The notes: generated by a model not told the origin, from the letters alone. A stretch of 64,000 bases of DNA from CBDFKQ01 sp965248855 (GCA_965248855.1 CBDFKQ010000011.1:248001-312000); one strand, 5' to 3'. Shown: positions 41,617 to 51,774, counted from the first letter of the stretch. Translations and numbers: made by a program.

Positions 41617-41902
41617 ATCAAATAAATTTTATTTTAGACCTTATCTTTAACAGTTGGTTTAATATAAAAGTAAAAAGTTTTATTTATTTGTATTCACTCT
41701 AGAAAAAAGAAATAGTTAAAAGATATATCTAATTATTTGAATTATATTAAAAATATCAATATACTAATATCGTTTTATTGATATTTTTATTTTATTCTTT
41801 AATCCTAAATTTAGATTATAAGTATGTATTTTGGAAAATCAACCTTTAGTAAGCAAATTACGTCTGTTATATTTTATTAAGTTTTACGTTTTATTTATTA
41901 CG
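41617..41902. other. Divergent intergenic promoter region
   Basis: These 286 AT-rich bases separate the leftward GT4 gene from the rightward Wzi/RemB-like gene and must hold both promoters. No repeat, hairpin or clear consensus was found. Confidence 0.5.
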
Positions 41903-43606
41903 ATGACAAAATTCTTTAAATATTCTTTTTTTTTACTTTTATTATTTACATCAGGTTTATGTTTTTCTCAAAGTGTATACGCACCATTAAATAGAGATTA
42001 TGAACATTTATTAGAGCGTTACGAAATAAAAACAGGAAAATTTTTTGAGAACATCCATTCACATGTAAAACCTTATTTAAGGAAAAACATTGTTGAACTA
42101 ACTGATAGCGTTGTTAATAATAATAATTTTTTAACAGAAAGAGATAAATTTAACCTCACTTATTTACGAAACGACAGTTGGGAATGGGCAGGTGATAGTG
42201 CACAAAACGATAGCAGGAAACCAATTTTAAAAACTTTTTATAAAAAGAAATCTGATTTTTATAATTTTCAAAATGAAGATTTTGATGTTCATGTAAACCC
42301 GGTGATGTATTTTGGATATGGTAATGAAACCAATTCAAATGTAAGAACATATACTAATACCCGTGGAGTTGAGATGAGGGGAATGATTGATAAAAGAATA
42401 GGGTTTTATACCTTTTTAACAGAAAATCAAATTACATTTCCAACCTACGTTCGAGATAGAATTTCATCTGACCTGGCTGTGCCAAATGAAAATTATTATA
42501 GGAAACTCGGTGATGATCAGGCATCTAAAACCTCTGATTTTATAACTGCTCGTGGTTATATTACTTTTAAAGCCACCAAGCATATTGATGTTCAATTTGG
42601 GCATGATAAAAATTTTATCGGAAATGGATATAGATCAATGATATTATCGGATTATGCCGGTAATTATCTTTTTTTAAAATTGAGTGCTCAGGTATGGAAA
42701 ATAAAATACACGAATATTTTCGCTCAAATGACAGCTTCAGATCAATCACCTTTATTAAAAAATTATCCAAAAAAATTCTTTACTTTTCATCATTTAAGCG
42801 TAAATATTGGTAAAAAATTTAATATTGGTTTGTTTGAATCAATTATTACAGGCACTCCCGATTCATTAGGCGGAAGTCATTTAAATGCAGAAAACCTTAA
42901 CCCAATTATTTTTTATCGTGCAATAGAATTAAATACCGGAAGTAATGGTGGCAATGCACTGTTAGGGTTGGATTTTAAATATAATTTTGCCCGTCATTTT
43001 TCTCTTTATGGTCAAGTAGTATTGGATGAATTTAGATTGAGTGAAGTAAGAAATGGTAAGGGTTGGTGGGGGAACAAACAAGCCGGTCAAATAGGATTAA
43101 AATATATTGATGCCTTTGGTTTAAGAAATTTTGATTTGCAGGGAGAGGTAAACATAGCTCGACCTTTTACATATTCTCATGAAACATCATTTACAAATTA
43201 TACCCATTATAACCAGCCTTTAGCTCATCCAATGGGAGCTAATTTTAATGAATTTGTAGGAATTGCCAGATATCAGGCTTTAAAAAGATTAAATTTTATA
43301 GGAAAGTTGGTTATAAATCAATTCGGTGCAGATAGTAGTAAAGCAAGTGTAAGTAATGGACATGACGTTTTAAAAAGTTATAATAAACGCAATAGAGAAT
43401 ATGGATATAAAATAGCTTCAGGAATTAAAACAACTCTTATATATATGGATTTAACAGTTTCTTATCAAATTAAACACAATATGTTTATTGATTTGAAACA
43501 AATAATTAGAAATGTACATAGCGATTTACCTTCCTTAACTCAAAGCACTTCCATCACATCCATATCATTTCGATGGAATATAGCACCACGTGAGCAGGTG
43601 TTTTAA
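41903..43606 (+). CDS. Wzi/RemB-like outer-membrane beta-barrel protein
   Basis: The start is set at 41903, where the signal peptide begins (MTKFFKYSFFLLLLFTSGLCFSQ); an in-frame frame opening at 41831 adds 24 residues. The 567-residue product resembles capsule-assembly Wzi/gliding RemB-like proteins of the phylum. It has an N-terminal periplasmic helix region, then an alternating beta pattern with NRGVEMRG-like TNTRGVEMRGMID, FGHDKNFIGNGYRSM and RNFDLQGEVNIARPFTYSH. It probably sits in the outer membrane and handles surface polysaccharide or adhesin. It is 43 bases ahead of gmhA. Confidence 0.75.
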   Translation: MTKFFKYSFFLLLLFTSGLCFSQSVYAPLNRDYEHLLERYEIKTGKFFENIHSHVKPYLRKNIVELTDSVVNNNNFLTERDKFNLTYLRNDSWEWAGDSAQNDSRKPILKTFYKKKSDFYNFQNEDFDVHVNPVMYFGYGNETNSNVRTYTNTRGVEMRGMIDKRIGFYTFLTENQITFPTYVRDRISSDLAVPNENYYRKLGDDQASKTSDFITARGYITFKATKHIDVQFGHDKNFIGNGYRSMILSDYAGNYLFLKLSAQVWKIKYTNIFAQMTASDQSPLLKNYPKKFFTFHHLSVNIGKKFNIGLFESIITGTPDSLGGSHLNAENLNPIIFYRAIELNTGSNGGNALLGLDFKYNFARHFSLYGQVVLDEFRLSEVRNGKGWWGNKQAGQIGLKYIDAFGLRNFDLQGEVNIARPFTYSHETSFTNYTHYNQPLAHPMGANFNEFVGIARYQALKRLNFIGKLVINQFGADSSKASVSNGHDVLKSYNKRNREYGYKIASGIKTTLIYMDLTVSYQIKHNMFIDLKQIIRNVHSDLPSLTQSTSITSISFRWNIAPREQVF

Positions 43607-43649
43607 CTTTAAGATTAATATATAAAAGTCCTTCCCACTACTAATACAA

Positions 43650-44231
43650 ATGAATAATATAGAAATAATAAATAACGAGTTAAAGGAAGCAGCCGAGGTT
43701 TTAAATAATTTTATCAATGATGAAAATAATTTAAAATTAATAGAGAAAGCTGCTTATTTAATGGCAGATGCGATTAAGGGTAATAAAAAAATTATGTCGT
43801 GTGGTAACGGAGGTTCACATTGCGATGCCATGCATTTTGCGGAAGAACTCTCCGGTAAATACCGCAACCCTCGCAGAGCACTGCCGGCCATTGCCATTTC
43901 TGATGTTAGCCACATTACATGCACAGCCAATGATTTTGGTTTTGATTTTATTTTCTCACGCTTTATAGAGGGTTTAGGTCAGGAAGGGGATATACTACTG
44001 GGTTTGAGTACGAGTGGAAATTCTAAAAACATTATAGAAGCCGTAAAAACAGCCCGTGAAAAACATATTAAAGTTATTTTATTAACCGGTAAAGATGGTG
44101 GTAAACTAACCGGTTTGGCAGATGTAGAAATAAGGGTCCCTCATTTTGGCTATGCAGATAGAATACAGGAAATCCATATTAAAGTTATTCATATTTTGAT
44201 GTTATTGATAGAAAAAATGATAAATGAATAA
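43650..44231 (+). CDS. gmhA: Phosphoheptose isomerase
   Basis: The 193-residue cytoplasmic enzyme isomerises sedoheptulose 7-phosphate to D-glycero-D-manno-heptose 7-phosphate, the first step of heptose synthesis for LPS core. Signatures are SCGNGGSHCDAMHFAEELSGKY (zinc/substrate loop), LGLSTSGNSKNIIEA and EIRVPHFGYADRIQEIHIKVIHIL. Full length and all SIS-fold motifs are present. It follows the Wzi/RemB-like gene, consistent with an envelope unit. Confidence 0.93.
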   Translation: MNNIEIINNELKEAAEVLNNFINDENNLKLIEKAAYLMADAIKGNKKIMSCGNGGSHCDAMHFAEELSGKYRNPRRALPAIAISDVSHITCTANDFGFDFIFSRFIEGLGQEGDILLGLSTSGNSKNIIEAVKTAREKHIKVILLTGKDGGKLTGLADVEIRVPHFGYADRIQEIHIKVIHILMLLIEKMINE

Positions 44232-44746
44232 TGGATTTTTTATGGCATAAATATTGATTTGGTTTAACTTTTAAGATTTATATTTATTTCTGATTTTTAA
44301 ATCCGGTCCCCAAAATTTAAAAGTATATATTGTAAAATTATGCTTATGTAAGTTTTTTAAACATTTTTTTATATTAAAATATTAATTTTATCTATTTTAA
44401 TTAAATAAATTAAATTAATAAAATGTTTATTACAATTAATAGTCCCTACTTATTAAATAATAATATTTATTTGATGTAATATTGATTGGTATGAATAAGG
44501 TTTAACTTATTCATTTACATCTATTTATTATTATATACATACTTCCTATTTTTCTTAAAAAATAACTTATTGCCTATTCCCCCCGTTAAAAAAAATCAAA
44601 CCATCAGCAACATTCCACCACAGGATATAATTTGAAAAAATTGTATTTCTCATATAAATATTCAAGTAGTTCTAAATAATTCCCTTATGTTATTCTTTAA
44701 AATGTTAAAGTCCAAGGCTTGGTACACAAGCACGTCTAATCGATTC
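44232..44746. other. Long AT-rich intergenic region
   Basis: These 515 bases lie between gmhA and the T9SS esterase gene. Apart from strong A/T bias I see no gene, hairpin or repeat. The promoter of the downstream gene must lie here, but no TAnnTTTG site stands out. Confidence 0.5.
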
Positions 44747-47700
44747 ATGAAAGTTTTTTTGTTTGGTTTATTGTTAATTCCATTTAATGTTTTCTCTCAG
44801 GTAATTAATAAAGTATCCAATGGAGCAACTTCAATTGATTTCACTATTAGTGCTAAAGAGTCAGGTACATTATATTATGTGCTTTATAGTTCATCCCCGA
44901 ATTCGCCATCAACAAATAGCATTTTATCGGATGCTCAGGCAGCAATTGGTGGAAGTATTGTTAAAAATGGTACAATTGGTGTTAACGATAATCAAAAAAA
45001 TCAAAACTTAACTCGCCTTATCTCTAACCTTACAGATAATAGATCATATTATTTATTTGCGTTTTATAAAGGGGCAAGTGGAGCCGGGCCGGTTGAAAAT
45101 GTTACAATAAACCTTTCAACCAGGCATTTAGCCACCTCATATATATCACAAGTGAGTGGTCAGGTTGGATATAAAATCCGATATTGGATTTATAAACCGG
45201 AATCTTATTATAAAAACACAGGTAAAAGTTATCCGCTTTTAATGTTTTATCATGGCTTGGGTGAGATGGGTACTACAGATGGAGATATCGGAAGGGTTTT
45301 AGCCAATGGACCACCAAAAATGATTGATCAGGGTCAGGAAATGGAATACATAGTTGTTTCTCCTCAGGCATATAATGATGCCAGTGGTCCTGTGAGGTAT
45401 GCAACACCGGGTTGGCTGGACGAAGTGTTAGAAGTTGTTAAATCACAAAACAGAGTTGATATTAACAGAGTTTATTTAACGGGATTAAGCTTAGGTGGCA
45501 GGGCTTGCTATTATTTAGCAGCAAATCAACCTTCAAAAATTTCGGCATTGTTGCCTGCGTCCGGTGTTTTTGACAATGTAACCGACAGCCAGGTTTGTGG
45601 AATGAAAGATATTCCTCTTTGGGGATTTAATAACGATAGTGACCCTGTGGTAAACTATGGTTGGAATTTAAGAAGGTTTGTCAGTACTGTTAACAGCTGC
45701 TCACCGGGGCCGATAGTTCCTCCACTGACTACTATTTATAGTGCAAGTGTTCATGATTCATGGACTAATATGTATAATACTCCTGAAGTTTATCCGTGGT
45801 TATTAAGTAAAACAAAAAATCAGCCAACTAATAAGGTTTTAACAGTTAATGCAGGTGGTACAATTTCCGTTTCAACTGCCTCCTTCACTTTAAATGGTAC
45901 TGCAAGCAGCCCAAATGGTTCAATTGTATATTATGAATGGACTAAAAGAGGGGGTAATGATGCAACTATAATAAACCCTAATTCTGCGAACGCGGTTTTA
46001 CAGGATTTAAAACAAGGAAGTTATAATTTCCGATTATTTGTAACAGATAACATGGGTGCGTCAGGTTTTTCAGATGTAATTGTGAATGTTAGCCCTGGCA
46101 ATGACACTCAGGCACCTACTGCCCCGCAAAGCTTAAGTTCTTCAAGTCAATCAACAAATAATATAATTTTAAATTGGAATTCGTCTACCGACAACGTGGG
46201 TGTAACAGGATATAATATTTATAATGGTTCAAACTTTTCAGGATCTGTTTCCGGAAATTTAAATAGTTATAACGTTACAGGTCTTAATGCAAATACGAGC
46301 TATTCTTTTAGTGCAAAGGCATTTGATGCTGCAGGTAATCTTTCCGGATTAAGCAATGTGTTACTTGTTTCTACTAAAAGTGCATCTCTGCCACTTATTT
46401 CAAATCAACCTGTAAGCCAAAGCGTTAGTGCGGGTGCAAATGTAAATTTTTCTGTTACAATTTCTGGAACTGATATTGTAACTTATCAATGGCAAAAAAA
46501 TGGAAGTAATATTTCAGGCGCCGGTTCAAATGTTTACTCGATTAATAATGTTTCAATAACAGATAACGGATCGAAATATAAATGTATAATCACTAATGCT
46601 GCCGGTTCGGTTACCTCAAATGAAGTTACTTTAAGTGTATCATCAACCTCCATCCTTGGAACAGGTTTAACGGCAAGGTATTATACCAATTCATTAAAAG
46701 ATTTTACTGTACCTGTTACATTAACACGTACAGACGCCGCAGTTAATTTTGACTGGGGTTTCGGTTCGCCGGACAAATCCATTTCAAATGATCATTTTGT
46801 GGCGCAATGGACAGGTCAAATACTTGCCAATTATACTGAAGAATTTTCTTTTTATACCAATACCGATGATGGTGTGAGGTTGTGGGTAAACGGGCAATTA
46901 ATAATTGACCAATGGATAGATGAGGCTGCAACAGAATGGTCGGGTAAGATAACGCTAACTGCGGGTCAAAAATATGATATAAAACTTCAGTATTATGAAA
47001 ATACTGCCAATGCAAGTTGTAATTTATTTTGGAGCAGTTTAAGCCAAGCCAAGCAAATAATACCAACTGCGCAATTATATCCTGAAGCTTCTGTCCCGGC
47101 GAGTTCTCCAGGCTCAACTGGTCCTTCGATTGCTGCAGGTTTAACAGCAAGGTATTATACCAATTCATTAAAAGATTTTACTGTACCTGTTACGTTAACA
47201 CGTACAGATGCTACAGTTAATTTTGACTGGGGTTTCGGTTCACCGGACAAATCCATTTCAAATGATCATTTTGTAGCGCAATGGACAGGTAAAATACTTG
47301 CTAATTATTCTGAAGAATATTCATTTTATACCAATACCGATGATGGTGTGAGGTTGTGGGTAAACGGGCAATTAATAATTGACCAATGGATAGATCAGGC
47401 TGCTACAGAATGGACAGGTAAAATTACATTAACTGCGGGTCAAAAATATGATATAAAACTTCAGTTTTATGAAAATACTGCCAATGCAAGTTGTAATTTA
47501 TTATGGAGCAGTTTAAGCCAGGTTAAACAAGTGGTACCAACTGCTCAATTATATCCTGAAACCGGAGCTGCCGTGAGATATTCATCAGAAGTAAATAAAA
47601 AACCAATTAAGAGTGCTGAAAAAGAAAGTACACTTGAAAGCAACAATAATGTTACTTTATTCCCGGTACCTACTGATGAGATTTTAAATATAAAATTAAC

Positions 47701-47893
47701 CTCTAAGGTTGGTCAAAAAGCTGACATTCAAATTTATAATTCTCTTGGCAACTTGGTGCTGCAAAAAATGGAATCAGTTGCAGAAGGCGAAAATCTTTTT
47801 GTTTTGAATGTAAACCATTTAACAGGTGGGGTTTATATTATTAAAATAGGTTTGAAAGATCATAGTATTTCAAAACGTTTTATAAAATTGTAA
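44747..47893 (+). CDS. T9SS-secreted multidomain esterase with duplicated PA14 modules
   Basis: The start is chosen at 44747 for its signal peptide (MKVFLFGLLLIPFNVFSQ), giving 1048 residues. After a small beta domain comes a PHB-depolymerase-like alpha/beta hydrolase (about 140-375: MFYHGLGEMG, TGLSLGGRACYY with Ser nucleophile, HDSW). PKD/Ig-like and FN3 domains follow (about 380-560), then an Ig-like domain (about 565-640). Two nearly identical 158-residue PA14 modules are next (DGVRLWVNGQLIIDQWIDEAATEW type). It ends with a Por/type IX secretion sorting domain (VTLFPVPTDEILNIKL and GGVYIIKIGL). Probably an extracellular carbohydrate esterase. Confidence 0.85.
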   Translation: MKVFLFGLLLIPFNVFSQVINKVSNGATSIDFTISAKESGTLYYVLYSSSPNSPSTNSILSDAQAAIGGSIVKNGTIGVNDNQKNQNLTRLISNLTDNRSYYLFAFYKGASGAGPVENVTINLSTRHLATSYISQVSGQVGYKIRYWIYKPESYYKNTGKSYPLLMFYHGLGEMGTTDGDIGRVLANGPPKMIDQGQEMEYIVVSPQAYNDASGPVRYATPGWLDEVLEVVKSQNRVDINRVYLTGLSLGGRACYYLAANQPSKISALLPASGVFDNVTDSQVCGMKDIPLWGFNNDSDPVVNYGWNLRRFVSTVNSCSPGPIVPPLTTIYSASVHDSWTNMYNTPEVYPWLLSKTKNQPTNKVLTVNAGGTISVSTASFTLNGTASSPNGSIVYYEWTKRGGNDATIINPNSANAVLQDLKQGSYNFRLFVTDNMGASGFSDVIVNVSPGNDTQAPTAPQSLSSSSQSTNNIILNWNSSTDNVGVTGYNIYNGSNFSGSVSGNLNSYNVTGLNANTSYSFSAKAFDAAGNLSGLSNVLLVSTKSASLPLISNQPVSQSVSAGANVNFSVTISGTDIVTYQWQKNGSNISGAGSNVYSINNVSITDNGSKYKCIITNAAGSVTSNEVTLSVSSTSILGTGLTARYYTNSLKDFTVPVTLTRTDAAVNFDWGFGSPDKSISNDHFVAQWTGQILANYTEEFSFYTNTDDGVRLWVNGQLIIDQWIDEAATEWSGKITLTAGQKYDIKLQYYENTANASCNLFWSSLSQAKQIIPTAQLYPEASVPASSPGSTGPSIAAGLTARYYTNSLKDFTVPVTLTRTDATVNFDWGFGSPDKSISNDHFVAQWTGKILANYSEEYSFYTNTDDGVRLWVNGQLIIDQWIDQAATEWTGKITLTAGQKYDIKLQFYENTANASCNLLWSSLSQVKQVVPTAQLYPETGAAVRYSSEVNKKPIKSAEKESTLESNNNVTLFPVPTDEILNIKLTSKVGQKADIQIYNSLGNLVLQKMESVAEGENLFVLNVNHLTGGVYIIKIGLKDHSISKRFIKL
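46674..47552 (+). repeat. 474-base tandem repeat encoding two PA14 modules
   Basis: The PA14-coding units repeat with a period of 474 bases, that is 158 codons (for example the GGTATTATACC string at 46677 and 47151). Long stretches are identical at the DNA level. The duplication is therefore recent or kept homogeneous by conversion. It lies inside the T9SS esterase gene. Confidence 0.8.
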
Positions 47894-47915
47894 AAATTAA
47901 AACTGATTAAAAATA

Positions 47916-47966
47916 AAAATCTCCGTGTTTAGATAAGAACTATCTTAATACGGAGATTTTTATTTT
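47916..47966 (+). terminator. Intrinsic terminator after the esterase gene
   Basis: AAAATCTCCGT (47916-47926) pairs with ACGGAGATTTT (47950-47960), with an inner AGATA/TATCT hairpin and a T-rich tail. It ends the T9SS esterase transcript. Confidence 0.75.
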
Positions 47967-48012
47967 TTATAACCTCAATAAAAAAAATCAACCTTCAAAG
48001 AATATAATCTTA

Positions 48013-48020
48013 TACTTTTG
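48013..48020 (+). promoter_or_regulatory. Probable -7 element of the murF promoter
   Basis: TACTTTTG matches the Bacteroidota -7 consensus TAnnTTTG, 46 bases before the murF start. No TTTG stands at the expected -33 distance, so it is a half match. Confidence 0.4.
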
Positions 48021-48066
48021 CAAATAAATGTCTATCAGAAAGTATTGATAGCACTAATCTTATCCG

Positions 48067-49356
48067 ATGATTATCGAAAATTTATATCAATTCTATTTAA
48101 ATTCTTCAGAAGTAAGTACTGATACCCGCAAAATAAAGCCGGACTCCATATTCTTTTCATTAAAGGGCGAAAAATTTAACGCTAATTCATTTGCAGAAAA
48201 AGCTTTGGAAGCAGGAGCAAAATATGCAGTAATTGACGAGGTTGAATTTAAGAAAGACGAAAGATATATTTTGGTGGATGATGTTTTAAAAACACTGCAA
48301 CAACTGGCAAAATTTCATCGCAGGCAACTTAATATTCCTATAATTGGCATTAATGGTTCGAATGGAAAAACAACTACAAAAGAATTGTTTAATGCCGTTT
48401 TGAGCAAAAAATATAATACATTTTCAACTAAAGGAAATTTAAATAACCATATTGGTGTGCCTCTTACTTTGTTATCAATTGATAAAAATGCAGAAATTGC
48501 GATTATAGAATTGGGTGCCAACCACAGGGAAGAAATTAAAGATTTGGTAAATATTTGCGAGCCTACACACGGTTATTTAACAAACATCGGGCGATCGCAT
48601 TTGGAAGGTTTTGGCGGTTTAGATGGAGTTAAGACAGGAGAAGGCGAATCATTTGATTATTATAAAACCAATAATGCAACTGTATTTATAAATACTGTTG
48701 ATAAAGTGTTGGTTGAAATGGTCGAAGAAAGAAAGATGACCGGGTTGATAACCTTCCCACAAAAAAATAATTTTTATTCTTGTGAGTTTATCTCGGCAGA
48801 CCCTTATGTTAAATATAAAGATGAAGAAGGGAACAGTATTGAAACACAATTAATAGGAGCTTATAATTTTGCAAATATATCCGCTGCGCTATGCGCGGGG
48901 AAATATTTTGGAGTTCCTGCTGATCGGGCCAATGAAGCTGTTCGGAATTACATTCCCGGAAATAATCGATCGCAAGTATTAGTAAAAAATACTAATACGA
49001 TTTTTTTGGATGCTTATAATGCAAACCCTGATTCGATGGAAGTTGCGGTGAAAAATTTTTTTGAAATAAAGGCAAATAAAAAAATAATAATTTTAGGAGA
49101 TATGTTTGAGTTGGGTGACGAAAGTGAAGTTGAGCATCAAAAACTGGGTAAATTTATATCTACTTATTCATTCTATAAAATTCTTTTGGTAGGTAAAATG
49201 ATGAAAGCTGCTCTGCACACAAACCCAAAAGCCTTTTATTTTTTAGATAAATTTTCCCTCCAAAATTGGTTGTATGATAATAAATTTGATAATACCCATT
49301 TTTTAATAAAAGGATCAAGAGGAATGAGTTTGGAAAGTTTAACCGAATTTATTTAA
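48067..49356 (+). CDS. murF: UDP-N-acetylmuramoyl-tripeptide--D-alanyl-D-alanine ligase
   Basis: The 429-residue cytoplasmic ligase adds D-Ala-D-Ala to the muramoyl tripeptide in peptidoglycan synthesis, using ATP. It shows the Mur ligase order. The N-terminal uridine-binding part has STDTRKIKPDSIFFSLKGE. The P-loop is IGINGSNGKTTTKEL. The middle domain has GNLNNHIGVPLTLL, AIIELGANHREEI and TNIGRSHLEGFG. The C-terminal domain has FLDAYNANPDSM and ILGDMFELG. Full length, with no unusual features. Confidence 0.93.
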   Translation: MIIENLYQFYLNSSEVSTDTRKIKPDSIFFSLKGEKFNANSFAEKALEAGAKYAVIDEVEFKKDERYILVDDVLKTLQQLAKFHRRQLNIPIIGINGSNGKTTTKELFNAVLSKKYNTFSTKGNLNNHIGVPLTLLSIDKNAEIAIIELGANHREEIKDLVNICEPTHGYLTNIGRSHLEGFGGLDGVKTGEGESFDYYKTNNATVFINTVDKVLVEMVEERKMTGLITFPQKNNFYSCEFISADPYVKYKDEEGNSIETQLIGAYNFANISAALCAGKYFGVPADRANEAVRNYIPGNNRSQVLVKNTNTIFLDAYNANPDSMEVAVKNFFEIKANKKIIILGDMFELGDESEVEHQKLGKFISTYSFYKILLVGKMMKAALHTNPKAFYFLDKFSLQNWLYDNKFDNTHFLIKGSRGMSLESLTEFI

Positions 49357-49425
49357 AATAGAAAAAAAAATTTCTATGAAGAAAATATCAAAAAAACGAT
49401 ATCAATATATCAATAATTTGCAAAT

Positions 49426-50007
49426 ATGAATTTACAACAAAGCCGTGCTCTTTTTTTTAAAACCATTTTCCCATTCGGCCTTGTTGGCGGTTCTATTTTT
49501 TTTATTTACAGTCTCATTCTATTATACTTAGGTTATAATCCATTGGCGGGTTCGCCTTATGGGTACAGAGATTTTGATCTGATTTTGTTAATTATTTTTT
49601 CTTGCATTCTTCTTGTAAGGTATAATTACCAATTCCCGGGCAACAATCCTTTTTGGGAAATATTTTTTATAACATTTATAGGGTCTCTTATCGCCTTACT
49701 CTTTTATTTAATTTTAACATTTTTATTAAGTTCTTTTTCACCTGATCTTTTAATTAACCTTGCGGAAGAAAATAAAAAATTTATCATTGATCATAAAAAC
49801 GAATTTATTGATAATGCAGGTTCAAAAGGTTTTATTATCAGCTTAAAAAATATTAAAACCATTAGCCCCGCAAATTTATTTTTCTCAGAATTAATAAAAA
49901 AGGGAATTATAACAATGATTTTATCCGCATTTATTTCAATAATTTTCAGGTTCACAAATTTAATTTTTAATAAAAAGAATAAAAAAATTGAAATTAACCT
50001 TTCATAA
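49426..50007 (+). CDS. DUF4199 membrane protein, first copy
   Basis: The 193-residue integral membrane protein has three to four hydrophobic helices (about 17-33, 45-60, 76-100 and 160-178). The soluble loop between the last two is the one seen in DUF4199 proteins (DLLINLAEENKKFIIDHKNEFID). It lies 69 bases after murF and 66 bases before a second DUF4199 gene. Function unknown. Confidence 0.65.
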   Translation: MNLQQSRALFFKTIFPFGLVGGSIFFIYSLILLYLGYNPLAGSPYGYRDFDLILLIIFSCILLVRYNYQFPGNNPFWEIFFITFIGSLIALLFYLILTFLLSSFSPDLLINLAEENKKFIIDHKNEFIDNAGSKGFIISLKNIKTISPANLFFSELIKKGIITMILSAFISIIFRFTNLIFNKKNKKIEINLS

Positions 50008-50073
50008 AACTATTATTTGATTTAATGAAATTTTTAGTTTAAATATGTTTTAATTTAAATTTTATACTATTGA

Positions 50074-50634
50074 ATGGAAAACTTAGAAAAAGCACCCACA
50101 CCTGCCCGCCTTGCAATTAAATGGGGGGCAATATCAGGATTGATTTTAGTAATTTATGGATTGGCAATGCAAATTTCAGGCTTAATAGCCAATCTATCAT
50201 TGGCCCCATTGTATTATATAGTAATGCTGTTAGCCCTCGGCTTTGGCATGTTCAAAGCCATCGATGAATATAAGGCTACGCATGGCGGATATATTTCTTA
50301 TGGCCAAGGGTTGGGATTAAATACTTTAATTTCTGCGGTTGCAGCAATAATTTCAACTGCAGTTTCTCTTATTTATACAACCTTTATAGATAATACTGCC
50401 ATGAAAAAGATGATGGAAGCACAAAAAGAAAAAATGGTAGAACAATGGGAAAAACAAGGAATGAGCGAACGACAAATTGAGGATGCTATGGCAATGACAG
50501 AAAAAATGACAGCATTTATGCAGAACCCGGGAATGATGTTTGTCAGTGGAGTTATTTCAATTACCATATTTGGTTTTATTGTTGCCCTCATTGTTTCTGC
50601 AATAAAAAAGAAAAATAAACCTGTTTTCGAGTAA
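50074..50634 (+). CDS. DUF4199 membrane protein, second copy
   Basis: The 186-residue protein has four membrane helices. DUF4199 marks are KWGAISGLILVIYGLAMQ at the start, AIDEYKATHGGYISYGQGLGLN in the middle, and a charged MMEAQKEKMVEQWEKQGMSERQIEDAM helix before the final membrane helix. It often stands beside a GT2 glycosyltransferase gene in this phylum, as here. It is followed by an intrinsic terminator. Confidence 0.85.
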   Translation: MENLEKAPTPARLAIKWGAISGLILVIYGLAMQISGLIANLSLAPLYYIVMLLALGFGMFKAIDEYKATHGGYISYGQGLGLNTLISAVAAIISTAVSLIYTTFIDNTAMKKMMEAQKEKMVEQWEKQGMSERQIEDAMAMTEKMTAFMQNPGMMFVSGVISITIFGFIVALIVSAIKKKNKPVFE

Positions 50635-50656
50635 ATCGTATTAGTAAATATATTAT

Positions 50657-50694
50657 AGACTTGCTAAAATTTATTATTTGGCAAGTCTTTTTAT
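50657..50694 (+). terminator. Intrinsic terminator after the DUF4199 pair
   Basis: AGACTTGC (50657-50664) and GCAAGTCT (50681-50688) pair perfectly and are followed by a T-rich tail. It separates the DUF4199 genes from the GT2 gene. Confidence 0.75.
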
Positions 50695-50705
50695 TTTCAA
50701 TTCAT

Positions 50706-50713
50706 TACTTTTG
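50706..50713 (+). promoter_or_regulatory. Possible -7 element before the GT2 gene
   Basis: TACTTTTG matches TAnnTTTG and lies 38 bases before the GT2 start, just past the terminator. The -33 partner is not at the usual distance. Confidence 0.4.
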
Positions 50714-50750
50714 AAAATATTTTATTTTTTGGAATTATAAATATAAAAAT

Positions 50751-51752
50751 TTGCTAATAGATCAACATTCTATCGGAGGCGTTTATCCAATTCAAATATC
50801 CGTTATCGTACCGGCCTATAATGAAGATGAATCATTGCCCGAATTGTGCGATTGGATATCAAGAGTTATGGATGCACATCAATTTAAATATGAAATTATT
50901 TTAGTAGACGATGGCAGCAGCGATAATACATGGGAGGTTATTAAGTCGTTATCTCTACAAAGTTCTTTTATAAAGGGGATTTCGTTTAATAGAAATTATG
51001 GAAAATCAGCTGCTTTGCAAACCGGTTTTAGAGCCGCAAAAGGCGAAGTGGTAATTACAATGGATGCCGACATGCAAGACAGCCCGGATGAAATACCCGA
51101 ATTATATAAAATGATTAAAGAACAAAATTATGATTTGGTGTCAGGTTGGAAAAGGAAAAGATATGATCCTTTGAGTAAAACCATTCCTACAAAAATATTT
51201 AACGGAGTTACAAGAAAAATATCAGGCATACAACTACACGATTTTAATTGTGGGTTAAAGGCATACAAATTAAAAGTTGTCAAAAATATTGAAGTATACG
51301 GAGAAATGCACAGATACATTCCTGTTATCGCAAAATGGGCAGGATTTAAAAAAATTGGCGAAAAAGTAGTAGAACATAGAGCAAGGAAGTATGGTGTTAC
51401 AAAATTTGGATTAGAGAGGTTTGTTTTTGGCTTTCTTGATCTGCTTTCAATAACTTTTGTAGGAAAGTTTCATAAAAGCCCAATGCACTTCTTCGGCACT
51501 TTAGGTACGTTATCTTTTATGGTTGGTTTTTTTATTGCCACCTGGCTTATAGGTGAAAAAGTTTATTTAAGTTGGTTTGCCAATGTTAAAAGCAGAAATG
51601 TAACTGAGCAACCTTTATTTTTCCTTGCACTCACAGCCATTATTGTAGGTTTTCAAATGTTTTTAACCGGTTTTTTGGGTGAAATGACAGTTTTAAATAA
51701 CCATCATAAATCTAATTATCTCATTGCTGAAGAATTAAATATGAATATTTAG
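50751..51752 (+). CDS. Family 2 glycosyltransferase, DPM1/GtrB-like
   Basis: The 333-residue protein has a catalytic GT-A domain. ISVIVPAYNEDESLPEL is at about 16-32, EIILVDDGSSDNTW at about 50, and VITMDADMQDSPDEIPEL gives the DxD. Two C-terminal membrane helices (about 247-267 and 288-310) follow. This is the polyprenyl-phosphate sugar transferase architecture. The only plausible start upstream of the domain is TTG at 50751, as the first in-frame ATG would remove the nucleotide-binding motif. It follows the DUF4199 genes. Confidence 0.88.
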   Translation: MLIDQHSIGGVYPIQISVIVPAYNEDESLPELCDWISRVMDAHQFKYEIILVDDGSSDNTWEVIKSLSLQSSFIKGISFNRNYGKSAALQTGFRAAKGEVVITMDADMQDSPDEIPELYKMIKEQNYDLVSGWKRKRYDPLSKTIPTKIFNGVTRKISGIQLHDFNCGLKAYKLKVVKNIEVYGEMHRYIPVIAKWAGFKKIGEKVVEHRARKYGVTKFGLERFVFGFLDLLSITFVGKFHKSPMHFFGTLGTLSFMVGFFIATWLIGEKVYLSWFANVKSRNVTEQPLFFLALTAIIVGFQMFLTGFLGEMTVLNNHHKSNYLIAEELNMNI

Positions 51753-51774
51753 ATAATTAAAAATTCAGACAACT

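Noticed and set aside
44232..44746. A possible small gene or RNA in the long gap after gmhA.
   Set aside because: No frame with protein-like composition and no strong hairpin series; only AT-rich sequence is seen.
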